NCBI GenBank assembly: GCA_032158125.1
Contig: JASKOT010000027.1
Location: 181,351 to 245,350, forward strand
Source of the DNA: Papiliotrema nemorosa
Lineage: Eukaryota; Basidiomycota; Tremellomycetes; Tremellales; Rhynchogastremaceae
DNA length: 64,000 nucleotides
Direction: 5' to 3'
Both the position numbers and the translations under genes were made by a program. The notes under the pieces were generated by a model. The model was not told the DNA's origin. It made no database searches and saw nothing but the letters and a program-made list of their open reading frames with translations. Of the stretch, positions 34,780-43,215 are shown piece by piece; position 1 is the stretch's first letter; every line of letters begins with the position of its first letter.

Positions 34780-35011
34780 TTTGATCAAAGAGATATAAGA
34801 CGATGGAGAACAACAAAATAGAGCGCGGCAGCGAGGGGAGGGGAGGGGGAGCTCGAGGATTTGGACGGAATCAAATTTCCTGGCAGAGGGGTGTTTGGCA
34901 TGACGTGGCACCGGGATTGTCGGGGTTGACCGGATTGATAACGCCCCTTCGAGATTTCTGAAAGTTGAACCGGTGTAGTGTTGATGACGACTTGACCGGG
35001 ACATACCTATA
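34780..35011. promoter_or_regulatory. Divergent promoter between KEX1 and the BMT6-like gene
   Basis: A 230-nt gap between two start codons on opposite strands. It has a purine-rich GGGGAGGGGAGGGGGAG stretch near 34834-34850. Shared regulation is possible but not shown. Confidence 0.5.
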
Positions 35012-36226
35012 ATGACACACCGATCAAGGACAGGCGGACCAGTCAAGAAGCGTGGAGGACAGAAACAAAAATCAAACAGAAAACTGCATCACCCTCCACC
35101 TCCTCCACAGGCCGCAGACCCAGCTGCAAACCCCTCCCCTCCCAGTTCAGCGTACTTGGAATCACCGAGCGACGGAGAGATCCTCGAGATTGTGCATCAT
35201 GCTTTACGATCTACCATCGACTCGCCAGGATTCCCAGCTGCCGTGCAGAAGGTCAAGGGATTGTTGTATGACAAGAAATGGTTAGAAGTGTTCACCGATC
35301 ACGGATTGCTGGAGAGTTACGCTGGGAGATGGGTGCCAAGCAGGGCATGCTGTTATAGGGAGCTGTTCGCGACGCTTGGATCGATTAGGAGAATGTTCTT
35401 CGTGGAGCACGACATGGCGGGACCTGATGATTCGGACGAAGAGGAGAGTGAGCAAGAGGAAGATCAAGAGGATCAAGCTGGATCATCCACCGTCAATGCC
35501 TCATCTTCGGCAGACAGCGAGACTTCGCTTCAGACCAGTATCTTGTCTCTCGGAGGGGGCGCCTCATCTGAGCTGCTCGCTGTCGCATCTCTCGCCCGAG
35601 CATGCCAGCTACTCGAGCCGAATGTCACATCCACGGATAGAAAAGGCAAATCACCCGTCAAGTGGCACTGGACCGGTGTAGATATCGGCAAATGGGATCA
35701 TATCGTCAACAAGCTTCAGTCATCTCTGGAAAGCGAATGGGACCTTTCAAGGAACGTCTTGAACCCGAAATTCGTTCAAGGTGACCTGCTTTCGGCACAA
35801 CCGTCCCACTCTGAAGAGGGAGAACCGATCCCGAATCTGGACGTAGCGCGACTACTCACTGACACCTCGCCAGATTTGATCACAATCCTCTTCACCCTTA
35901 CCGAACTCCTCACTCAATCTCGCCCATCCACTTTCTCCCTCTTGCGCGCTCTCACACGACAGACAAAGGCGGGAACACTATTACTCGTAGCGGATAGCGC
36001 GTCCGATATATCAGAATTTGAGATGGGCTCTTCGGGTCGGAAATGGCCAATATACATGATCCTAGATACGATACTCCTCGGACCGCCCAGCTCGCCTGGG
36101 ACAGAGTGGGAATGTGTGAGAAAGGAGGATAGCAGGTGGTACAGGTTGCCTCCAGGAGTAGGCAGTGGTTGGCCGGTGAAGTTGGAGAACACTAGGTATT
36201 GGCTTAGGCTGTACCGACGCCTGTAG
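35012..36226 (+). CDS. BMT6: Putative SAM-dependent 25S rRNA methyltransferase, Bmt6-like
   Basis: A single-exon, 404-residue protein. A basic N-terminus (KKRGGQKQKSNRKLHH) suits nucleolar targeting. Then come EILEIVHHALRSTIDSPGFP, YDKKWLEVFTDHGLLESYAG and RWVPSRACCYRELFATLG, which I associate with the Methyltransf_34 family that includes yeast Bmt6. Bmt6 makes the N3-methyluridine at position 2843 of 25S rRNA. An acidic Ser-rich linker is followed by ILSLGGGASSELLAVASLAR, a SAM-binding glycine motif, then WTGVDIGKWDHIVNKL (acidic end of strand 2) and PDLITILFTLTELLTQSRP. It could instead be a Bmt5/6 relative with a different target base. Confidence 0.75.
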   Translation: MTHRSRTGGPVKKRGGQKQKSNRKLHHPPPPPQAADPAANPSPPSSAYLESPSDGEILEIVHHALRSTIDSPGFPAAVQKVKGLLYDKKWLEVFTDHGLLESYAGRWVPSRACCYRELFATLGSIRRMFFVEHDMAGPDDSDEEESEQEEDQEDQAGSSTVNASSSADSETSLQTSILSLGGGASSELLAVASLARACQLLEPNVTSTDRKGKSPVKWHWTGVDIGKWDHIVNKLQSSLESEWDLSRNVLNPKFVQGDLLSAQPSHSEEGEPIPNLDVARLLTDTSPDLITILFTLTELLTQSRPSTFSLLRALTRQTKAGTLLLVADSASDISEFEMGSSGRKWPIYMILDTILLGPPSSPGTEWECVRKEDSRWYRLPPGVGSGWPVKLENTRYWLRLYRRL

Positions 36227-36508
36227 GCTCTATACATCTTCATAGACCCCATCGAAGCCGAATCTAGAAGACGCGAAGAGGAAGCGACAAGGCCTCCAGT
36301 GCTAGGTTTCAGATTTGATCGGCCGACCGGTTCTGAATCAGAATCATGGTGATTTGGTTTTTCAAATCTCCCGTATGAAAGGCTTAAGATGCCTCAGAGT
36401 CTGGCTACGTATATGCTTCGATACTGTGCACTCTTCTCGCGAGAGGTAGCACTCTTCCTGTCATTAGCTTTCTATACGAAGACTTAGATCAGTCACTACG
36501 GTGAAGAT

Positions 36509-37381
36509 ATGGAGTCCAGCTTACGAAACAAAGAGTATGACTTGCTTCATCGAGCTTCACTTCTGCTGTGCGGATCTCACGGTCGGTCAGATAGTGTAGC
36601 GCAAATGAACAACGGGCCTGCGCAGCTCGAATGGCAGGACGCTCCGATTGAAGAGTGGCGGTCCGACAGTATGAAATCAACTTACGAGCAAATCCAGCCT
36701 GTATGGACGGCGAATGGCTCGTCGTTGCCTCACACGAAAAGTACAGCCGAGATCCTCCTCAAGTTGTGCGATGATGGGGACAGCTCATCCAGCGTCATGT
36801 CAGACGACGGAGTCAGTGTGCCAACCGTTGAGACATGGGTACCACTGCACCCCTCAGGCAATGTCATGTTCGGCACTGATGTCATATACAAGCAAAGAAT
36901 CTTGCACAAACAAGACTTGCACAAACAAGACTTGCACAATCAAGAGGCCGGTCCGAGTGGCGAAACTCAGCACGACGAAGATGAGGCTGCACTCGTGCGT
37001 TGGCTAAGCGAGCAAGACGTATCATGGGAAAAATTGTCGATGCAGGCCATACTGCAATGTCGACCAAGTCTCGAGAGACTAAGTGAGGATACTGAAATGG
37101 GGGACGAGGATATCGACTCGCAGAATCTCATTGGATTCCACAATCCCACGGCTTTGAAGCAGGCTCTGGCGAACACTGCCATATCACGCAGACGACGTTC
37201 ATGGTCAACGGATCTGAAAAATGCTACGACGACTTTGAAGGTCACCGAGATGTATTCGCTTGGGCCACAGGTGATGCAATGCGGACTGTGGGATATACCC
37301 TCGGGCCAAGGCACTGAGCATCAGACTGTGATCATGGATGTGACAGCGGTACAGCAGATGTCGCTGACGGGAGGAATTTAA
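36509..37381 (+). CDS. Tandem orphan family member P1
   Basis: First of five tandem intronless paralogues with no domain I recognise. At 290 residues it is the most divergent along with P5. It keeps the common order: N-terminal helix (LLHRASLLLCGS), QPVWTANGSSLP in place of the VFG motif, and FGTDVIYKQRILHKQDL (the G-T/M-D/E-x-x-x-K motif). VRWLSEQDVSWEKLSMQAIL, NLIGFHNPTALKQALANTAI and a C-terminal SLGPQVMQCGLWDIPSG follow. A 15-base unit is repeated three times in frame at 36902-36946, giving LHKQD LHKQD LHNQE. No signal peptide or membrane segment; probably intracellular. The function is unknown. Confidence 0.75.
   Translation: MESSLRNKEYDLLHRASLLLCGSHGRSDSVAQMNNGPAQLEWQDAPIEEWRSDSMKSTYEQIQPVWTANGSSLPHTKSTAEILLKLCDDGDSSSSVMSDDGVSVPTVETWVPLHPSGNVMFGTDVIYKQRILHKQDLHKQDLHNQEAGPSGETQHDEDEAALVRWLSEQDVSWEKLSMQAILQCRPSLERLSEDTEMGDEDIDSQNLIGFHNPTALKQALANTAISRRRRSWSTDLKNATTTLKVTEMYSLGPQVMQCGLWDIPSGQGTEHQTVIMDVTAVQQMSLTGGI
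36902..36946 (+). repeat. Three in-frame copies of a 15-base unit inside P1
   Basis: Two identical copies of TTGCACAAACAAGAC are followed by a variant TTGCACAATCAAGAG. The repeat expands the family's K-x-x-x-I/L-x-x-x-D-L motif region, so it is likely a recent slippage or duplication in this copy only. Confidence 0.9.
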
Positions 37382-37823
37382 GAGACCGAAGCTTGGTGAG
37401 TGCTGCATCTCCACAGGCATTCACTGTAGTTGTACTCCGCGCATCAGCGAGGCGATAATCTCCCTGTGAATGGTTGTCGGTCGGCCATTTGATAACGAAC
37501 GGCTTATCGATGATTCATTATTCTAGACGTAGAGTGCTACTATGTACAAGAGCCATGTACAGATGATTCCATGTTTGACATGTTGACGGTCAAGGGACAG
37601 CCAGAATGAAAAGATGAGAATCCCTCCTTTCTTTCAGTCAAATTCCTCCACGCCCCAAATGCATGAGAAGCGTAATCTGCTGCAGTAATAAAGAGCCATC
37701 CATCCTCCTCTTCTTCGTTTTCATCGTCGCTTTCATTACATGCCTGCAAATTTGCACAAGCGGTCTTGCCAAGGACTCAATAGCGATATCTCATCAAGTA
37801 CGAGTACTGTACAAGTTGGAAAT
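37382..37823. other. Spacer between P1 and P2
   Basis: About 440 nt. The P2 frame stays open upstream to 37740 but the extra residues do not match other family members. An antisense frame (37540-37749) shows nothing. Read as P1 3' region and P2 promoter. Confidence 0.4.
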
Positions 37824-38761
37824 ATGTCTCTCGAAGAATTTCGCCTCTCTGCTGAACAAGAGACGGCTGCCAGGGTGGCCCTCAGCTCCGCCGCCATGCG
37901 ACTTGTTGATGCAAAGCTGGTGACGTCAGACTGGCAGGACAAGATGAGCAATCGTCACGGCCACATTCGTCCCCCGTCCATACCCGATGTCAGTTGGAAG
38001 TTCCACTACCCAAGCGACGGCGGAACCGAGTACGGTGCGAAATTGAGAACGGTCTTTGGGACGCGCGCACCAATAATGACCGATGAGAATACATGGCTTC
38101 CCCACGAATTGACTTCGGATGAAGTCTCAAAGGTCTTACAGGATTCGAGTGACACGGACGTGAAGAATGGCAGCTATACGCTGGGCATGGATGTCCTGTA
38201 CAAACGCAGCACTATCGAGCGATGCGACCTGGAAGAGGAGCTGCAAGAATTCTTGGACAGTTGATTGGCAATCTCTCTGCAGAGTGGAATTGGAATACTG
38301 CCGACATTGACGCATACTTTCACGTCCTCGCCTCCCACAGAGCGAGTAAGAAATCTAGTAACGGGCACGTGCTCGCGTTTGCCAATCTTCCCAAACTTGC
38401 TGAGGCATTGTCCAAGGTTCACGAGGGGCAATTACACGCTTGGACGTCTCGTGATGAGCATGGCGACATCAATAGGCTTGAATTGGAAGAAGTATGGGAC
38501 CTCGGCGAGCACCCGGTAGTTCTTGGATTGTGGTCTGAACCTGAGCAACCTGACGATGCTTGCGAGATTTCTCGAATCAAAGTTTCGATTGGATTTTCCA
38601 TCCATGTCAATGAAGCTTCCGAATTGGAGACATCTCTGGAAGAGCTCGGGAAGCTCCAGCTAGGTGCTAAGAGATCAGGCAGTCATCTTGACGACGACCA
38701 GAAGTTCGCTGCTCAAAGGACAAAGAAATGGGTATCCGACGTCAGCACCCAACAGACGTAG
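37824..38761 (+). pseudogene. Tandem orphan family member P2, frameshifted
   Basis: The first half reads from ATG 37824: TAARVALSSAAMRLVDAKLV, LRTVFGTRAPIMTDENTWLP, NGSYTLGMDVLYKRSTIERC and DLEEELQEFLDS, ending at a TGA at 38262-38264. The second half of the family pattern continues at once in another frame: LIGNLSAEWNWNTADIDAYF, GHVLAFANLPKLAEALSKVH and LELEEVWDLGEHPVVLGLWS, to a stop at 38759-38761. The frame change lies between about 38225 and 38262 and equals loss of one base (or gain of two). An intron is unlikely, because every splice pair that restores the frame is too short or removes the conserved K-x-x-x-I-x-R block. It may be a recent pseudogene or an assembly error; both halves otherwise look intact. 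Confidence 0.7.
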
Positions 38762-39255
38762 ACTCGGGGCCAATAGAGAGGTCTTGTTCGAATTTGTCGA
38801 TGCATGGTATGAGGAGTGTAGAATACGCATGGGTGGACAGCTGCATCCCAATGCATCCAACGTCAAATGCTGGTGGACAGGACGGTGGGTGTCTCCAGCT
38901 CGATTGGACACTACGGGTCGCCTTGTCTGCTTTGGATTTTGTCAGAAGGTCGTAACGCGTATATGTATGACTGGAATGGTGACTATCCGTCAAGGGGTCG
39001 CTCATCAAAAGTGAGACCCTGGAAAAGCTTCGCGATCGATCATCCTTTGTCGACCTGATGTTTCCGTATCAGAAGGCACCCTCCTACAGTGCGTCGACTT
39101 GGAAAGCATGAGAACCTCTCTGTCCTTCCTGCTTTTTCACACCTTATATACTCGGGATCTCTCTTGAGCCTGCCCCTAGTCCGGTTGGGCGAGCTGATCA
39201 GTCCATCGTGAGCCCAATATACCTACAGCCAGTCTTTCCGATATCCCGCTGAGCA
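38762..39255. other. Spacer between P2 and P3
   Basis: About 490 nt. A plus-strand frame crossing the P2 end (to 39014) is Trp/Cys-rich but does not match the family. No gene called. Confidence 0.35.
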
Positions 39256-40080
39256 ATGTCCTTGTTTCGAGAGAAACATTCTGACCAGGACTTGGCGAAC
39301 GCGCAATCCGCTCTGCATTGTGCCGCTCTGCTACTGCAGAATGACAAATGGCTCTTCGAATCACCAGCCAATGATGTGCACGACCGTGAGTGGCAGGGAT
39401 CCTTGTCAAGTCATGACGGTGGACGAGGGGACTCTGCGCTACGCACCGTCTTTGGCAAGACAGCACCACGTATGACCTCTAAGAACACCTTTCTCCCCTC
39501 CAACCAAAAGTCGCACCGATATTTGATCAACTTTTCCGACGCTGGGGAGCCGCTGGAGGATATTGGGAGTGGAAATTATACGCTTGGCACCGAGCTTCGA
39601 TACAAGACTCGGGTCATAGGCCGATCTGACAACCTGTCAAGTGAGGATGGGATGGTACGCCTTTGGATGGCGACCCTACCTTCCAATTGGAGATCCATCG
39701 ATCTCGGTGCATCCATCTCCTCCCTTGCTACCGGTGGAGATATCGCAGGATCCCAACAAGGTCACATTCTCGGATTTGTAGAACTTGCGCGGCTCGCCGA
39801 ATTCCTTTCGCGGGCTACCACGCACTCCATGACGATCAGCGAGACCATTACGGATGGCGGTGCCATCTCTGAAACGCATGTTCGATGGGTCTGGCCATTA
39901 CACTTGCATCGGATCGCTCATGGATCGTGGGCAGATTACCCAAACATTGAGGGCGACACCATGTTCTGTGACCTTGAAGCCTCAATCGACCTAAAGGTGT
40001 CGTCCGACGTGCAAGCGGGATTGCAACCATCAGATGCCGATGATGTTCAACTGGAAGAAGAGCCGCAGCGCGCTTGGTGA
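39256..40080 (+). CDS. Tandem orphan family member P3
   Basis: A 274-residue, intronless member with the clearest set of family motifs. They are AQSALHCAALLLQNDKWLFE (N-terminal helix), LRTVFGKTAPRMTSKNTFLP, GNYTLGTELRYKTRVIGRSD, LWMATLPSNWRSIDLGASIS, GHILGFVELARLAEFLSRAT, GAISETHVRWVWPLHLHRIA and CDLEASIDLKVSSDV. It lacks a signal peptide and membrane segments. The start ATG at 39256 gives MSLFREKHSDQDLANA, similar in length to P2. Function unknown; no catalytic motif is evident. Confidence 0.8.
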   Translation: MSLFREKHSDQDLANAQSALHCAALLLQNDKWLFESPANDVHDREWQGSLSSHDGGRGDSALRTVFGKTAPRMTSKNTFLPSNQKSHRYLINFSDAGEPLEDIGSGNYTLGTELRYKTRVIGRSDNLSSEDGMVRLWMATLPSNWRSIDLGASISSLATGGDIAGSQQGHILGFVELARLAEFLSRATTHSMTISETITDGGAISETHVRWVWPLHLHRIAHGSWADYPNIEGDTMFCDLEASIDLKVSSDVQAGLQPSDADDVQLEEEPQRAW

Positions 40081-40588
40081 GCCGCCGACTCGACATGATC
40101 TTGGCGTTTTGAATACAGACAGAGTGGTTTGAATCTCACTTTCGGCTACATGGTATATGACGATCCAAGATGGGTGGACAGGTTTGATACATATCAGGGA
40201 GGATGCGGGATCAGAATGCATGACTGATGGAGACAATGATACGCTGGCTATTTCAGGAATCAGGGGGACCCGAGATCTGCTTTCTAGCTCTTCGCTTCAG
40301 CTCCGAGCGGCCAAGTTGTTCAGTAGTTCTGCTCATGGACGAGCCGTTGATACGCTCGCACGTGTCCGCGTGATCTACCGATCTACCATGTCGGACAGGC
40401 ATCGTGTAGCAGCTCAACTGAGAAACCTTGTCAGCGCCATTTCGCCTTTTGACCCGCCGCCATGTAAGGCCGCTCATAGTCACACATAGCTCCATGCATG
40501 CACGCTCATGTGGGTCTATCTATACCACTCATCTATCAAATCATCACGTTTCCCCCCATCTTGCCCATACTTCAATTACAGCAACGCG
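40081..40588. other. Spacer between P3 and the glycoprotein gene
   Basis: About 510 nt with one plus-strand open frame (40157-40489). It includes RVRVIYRSTMSDRHRVAAQL, faintly like the K-x-x-x-I-x-R motif of the family, but the rest does not align. It might be a decayed copy; I do not call it. Confidence 0.35.
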
Positions 40589-41247
40589 ATGACTTCATCA
40601 GTGCCCGTCTGGTTCGAATGCACCGGTGTACCCTTTGAACAATACAGTGGACCGACTGAACTCCAACATGTAATGCCGTCGATTGCCCAGAGATATCGCT
40701 GAATGTAGCTCTCGACGACGGTCAACTCTACGATCCAGGTCAATTTCACCGTGCCCGTAGGTGCGGTAGCGCCTTATAATGTGTCTCTAGTGTGAGCGAA
40801 TCCAAGCAACCTGGACTGCGGCTAAATGACGATGCAGCTACCAGGATGCCATTGGCAACGGCTATGTGAGTGCAGTACTCGTAGTGAACAACGAATCTGA
40901 TGCCTACCTAGTGTACCAGTCCCATAAACAGAACCGGTCTTGCTGCCGACAACATCACGACACTCAGCACTCCCTCGGTCAACTTCACCGTGCTGGAGTT
41001 TGATTACCCGACCGGCGGTCCAGCAAATACCACCAATTCTAGCCAAACGCTGGGTTTGCCTGGACAATCTTTGTGCGTTCACGTCCTACACGAGAGCAAA
41101 ACGAATGGCTGACTCTCTCGCAGTATGCTCCAGCTGAGCGGGCACAGGATGTATGGCGGCGAGGACTTTTGGACAACAAGCGCCAACTACACCATCAAAG
41201 ACGCTCAGGCTTCCGCGGGGGCTGGTCAACGAGTCTCCAAGTCGTGA
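40589..41247 (+). CDS. Spliced Ser/Thr/Asn-rich hypothetical protein with many N-glycosylation sequons
   Basis: I do not recognise the family. Joining exons at good GT-AG pairs gives MTSSVPVWFECTGVPFEQYS, then LSTTVNSTIQVNFTVPVGAV, APYNVSLVYQDAIGNGYCTS, PINRTGLAADNITTLSTPSV and NFTVLEFDYPTGGPANTTNS. SQTLGLPGQSFMLQLSGHRM and YGGEDFWTTSANYTIKDAQA follow, to a TGA at 41245-41247. Introns are roughly 40679-40717, 40793-40841, 40870-40914 and 41071-41122. About eight N-x-S/T sites, beta-strand-like alternation and a Gly-Tyr-Cys turn suggest a secreted or cell-wall protein. No signal peptide is visible at this start, so an upstream exon may be missing or the gene may be decayed. Unlike its five neighbours it has introns. 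Confidence 0.55.
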
Positions 41248-41790
41248 GATACATCGGGAAGGGGACAAGACGAAGGCTGACGGATCAGTCTCCAATCTGT
41301 GGGACTCTTGATAGTGTTATGGACACTCGCGATACAGATCTTGATGTAAGAGGGTCCCTTCAGGATACCATGTGCAAAGGAAATGCTTGTACTATGCTCT
41401 TTAAAAGCAGAATGAGAAGTGTGATAGTAGTCCGACAAGCTCGCGATGCTGCCCGTGAGCGTGTTGTCCGGCGAAATTCGGTCGAAACTTCGAACCGAGC
41501 CCGAACCTCACTTGCAACTCGAACACGTTTCAAAAGTGAGTCTGTCAATGTAAGGAGTACGAGAAGCTGGAGAAGGACTCTACCTTTCATGGTAGCATGC
41601 TTCAAACGAAAGCGACACCTCTGGTCGAGTATCTCGAGCTGCTCAAGAAAGAATGAGAGACAGAAAGAAAGGAAGAAAGATCTCAGCCTTGTCCTTCCTG
41701 CGTCTTGGCTTACTCATACAATCGACTCGCGAAGCTCAACGAGTCGTCTCACCGCTTGATATCTTGCTTTCCTACATACTACAATTCAAG
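41248..41790. other. Spacer before P4
   Basis: About 540 nt. The open frames on both strands are Arg/Ser-rich and look like chance. The P4 frame is open upstream to 41653 with a basic leader that other members lack. There is an AGAAAGAAAGGAAGAAAG purine repeat near 41660-41680, just before P4. Confidence 0.4.
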
Positions 41791-42696
41791 ATGGCAATGT
41801 TCAGCAGTCAAATGTCCGATGAGAAGAAGGCCGAGTGGGCGACCGCTTTGGAACAAGCAGCCGAGCTAATCAAGCACGATCGATACCTCTACATAAGAGA
41901 ACAAGCCACAAACGGTTCACCTCTCAGCGTGGATGATCTCCGATGGCGAGCCCAATCGGGCTATCAATACTCGAGGCCAAACACCGTCTTGAAAAGGGTC
42001 TTTGGGTCTCGTCTCCCGGTGATGCGGTCCACAAACACATTTCTTCCTCAAAACCCTGAGACCGTAGACATCATAGCGTTGATTGACCTTACAGATGAGT
42101 TGGAACTCAAGTATGGGGATTATGAAATTGGGATGGAACTCAGACACAAAGAAAGAACTATCGAGAAACGGACCGACCTCTCCGGAGATTCCGAAGCCTC
42201 ACGAGCTTGGTTGCAGACCCTACCGTCAGAATGGAGCAAGGTTCGTGTCCGAGCGAGTATCGACTTTCGACCTGGCAGCGAAAAGATCGATGAATTGACG
42301 TACTGTCAAATTTTGGCCTTTCAAGACCCCAAGGTGGTGGCCGAGGCCTTTTCTGAAAGTTCTAGTCATTCTCGGCACTTTACCCAGAGTAGTGACGAAG
42401 AGGGAAATATCAGTGAAGCCCTCATCAAGTGGGTGTGGCCTTTGGGCTCACACAAGATCGTCTATGGCGATATCTTTCAACCTGAGGAACCTGAAGGAAC
42501 GGGCAAAAGCTCGGATCTTGAGGCTTCCATCAGCATGCAGGTCACATTTAGCGGGACCGCTACTGCGGCGTCCACGTCGATGTCGGACATGAGAGCTACC
42601 CAGACTGACACTGATGCTGATTTGACTAAGCGCTCTGGCGAAGAAGGTGGTAACAACTCCGGCCCCCTGCCCAAGAGACCCAGGACGGAGATGTGA
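41791..42696 (+). CDS. Tandem orphan family member P4
   Basis: A 302-residue intronless member from ATG 41791 (MAMFSSQMSDEKKAEWATAL). Motifs are ALEQAAELIKHDRYLYIREQ, LKRVFGSRLPVMRSTNTFLP, YGDYEIGMELRHKERTIEKR, WLQTLPSEWSKVRVRASIDF, CQILAFQDPKVVAEAFSESS, ISEALIKWVWPLGSHKIVYG and SSDLEASISMQVTFSGTA. The C-terminal tail is acidic and ends in a basic PLPKRPRTEM that could be a nuclear localisation signal. An in-frame ATG at 41653 would add a 46-residue basic leader not seen in relatives. Function unknown. Confidence 0.8.
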   Translation: MAMFSSQMSDEKKAEWATALEQAAELIKHDRYLYIREQATNGSPLSVDDLRWRAQSGYQYSRPNTVLKRVFGSRLPVMRSTNTFLPQNPETVDIIALIDLTDELELKYGDYEIGMELRHKERTIEKRTDLSGDSEASRAWLQTLPSEWSKVRVRASIDFRPGSEKIDELTYCQILAFQDPKVVAEAFSESSSHSRHFTQSSDEEGNISEALIKWVWPLGSHKIVYGDIFQPEEPEGTGKSSDLEASISMQVTFSGTATAASTSMSDMRATQTDTDADLTKRSGEEGGNNSGPLPKRPRTEM

Positions 42697-43215
42697 CAGT
42701 TTCTATGGGACCATATGGTGTATGATGTAACAAGCATGCGCAGGAGAGGTCGAGTTGTTTGCCTGATGCATATGGTGATATGGTGATATGGTGATATGGT
42801 GACATGGTGATATGGTGATATGGTGATATGGCGGGGGCGCATTCCTAAATCCCGTCTAGACTCGTTGCGTTCCTCGTGCGACTCACGCACGCATGTGTGC
42901 AGCACAAACCACTTGGCTCACCTGGACCTCTTGATGAGCTTCTCTAGGAGTGTGCTAACCCCAGCCAAGCTCATGCTACACGTGAGAGACCCCCAGAACA
43001 CTGCAAGCTTTCCTTTCATCACTCAAACTCAGCGCTCAAAGTCTGAGTCGATCGCTGAAGCTTCTGCCAGTCTTGCGTATCTATCAGAACTCTTGTCCCC
43101 CTTGCGTCCACCGGTCTTGATCACCTTACATCGCTCGTACGCCCATACGCCCCTCATTTGCTGATACCGCCCGCGCCACACCCTCCTCAACCTATCTTAA
43201 CGCTGCACTCAGGCT
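42697..43215. other. Spacer between P4 and P5, with minisatellite
   Basis: About 520 nt. It holds the 8-base tandem repeat at 42771-42831. Downstream is a pyrimidine-rich region leading to the P5 start. No gene called. Confidence 0.45.
42771..42831. repeat. 8-base minisatellite (TATGGTGA)n
   Basis: About 7.6 direct copies of TATGGTGA, with one T-to-C change in the fifth copy (CATGGTGA). It begins 75 nt after the P4 stop codon. The near-identity of the copies suggests recent expansion. Confidence 0.95.

Noticed and set aside
38664..39014. Separate Trp/Cys-rich protein downstream of P2
   Set aside because: The frame overlaps the coding end of P2 and has no similarity to anything recognised; it probably arises by chance.
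40157..40489. Possible sixth, decayed copy of the orphan family
   Set aside because: Only RVRVIYRSTM faintly resembles the K-x-x-x-I-x-R motif; the other family motifs are missing or in the wrong order.
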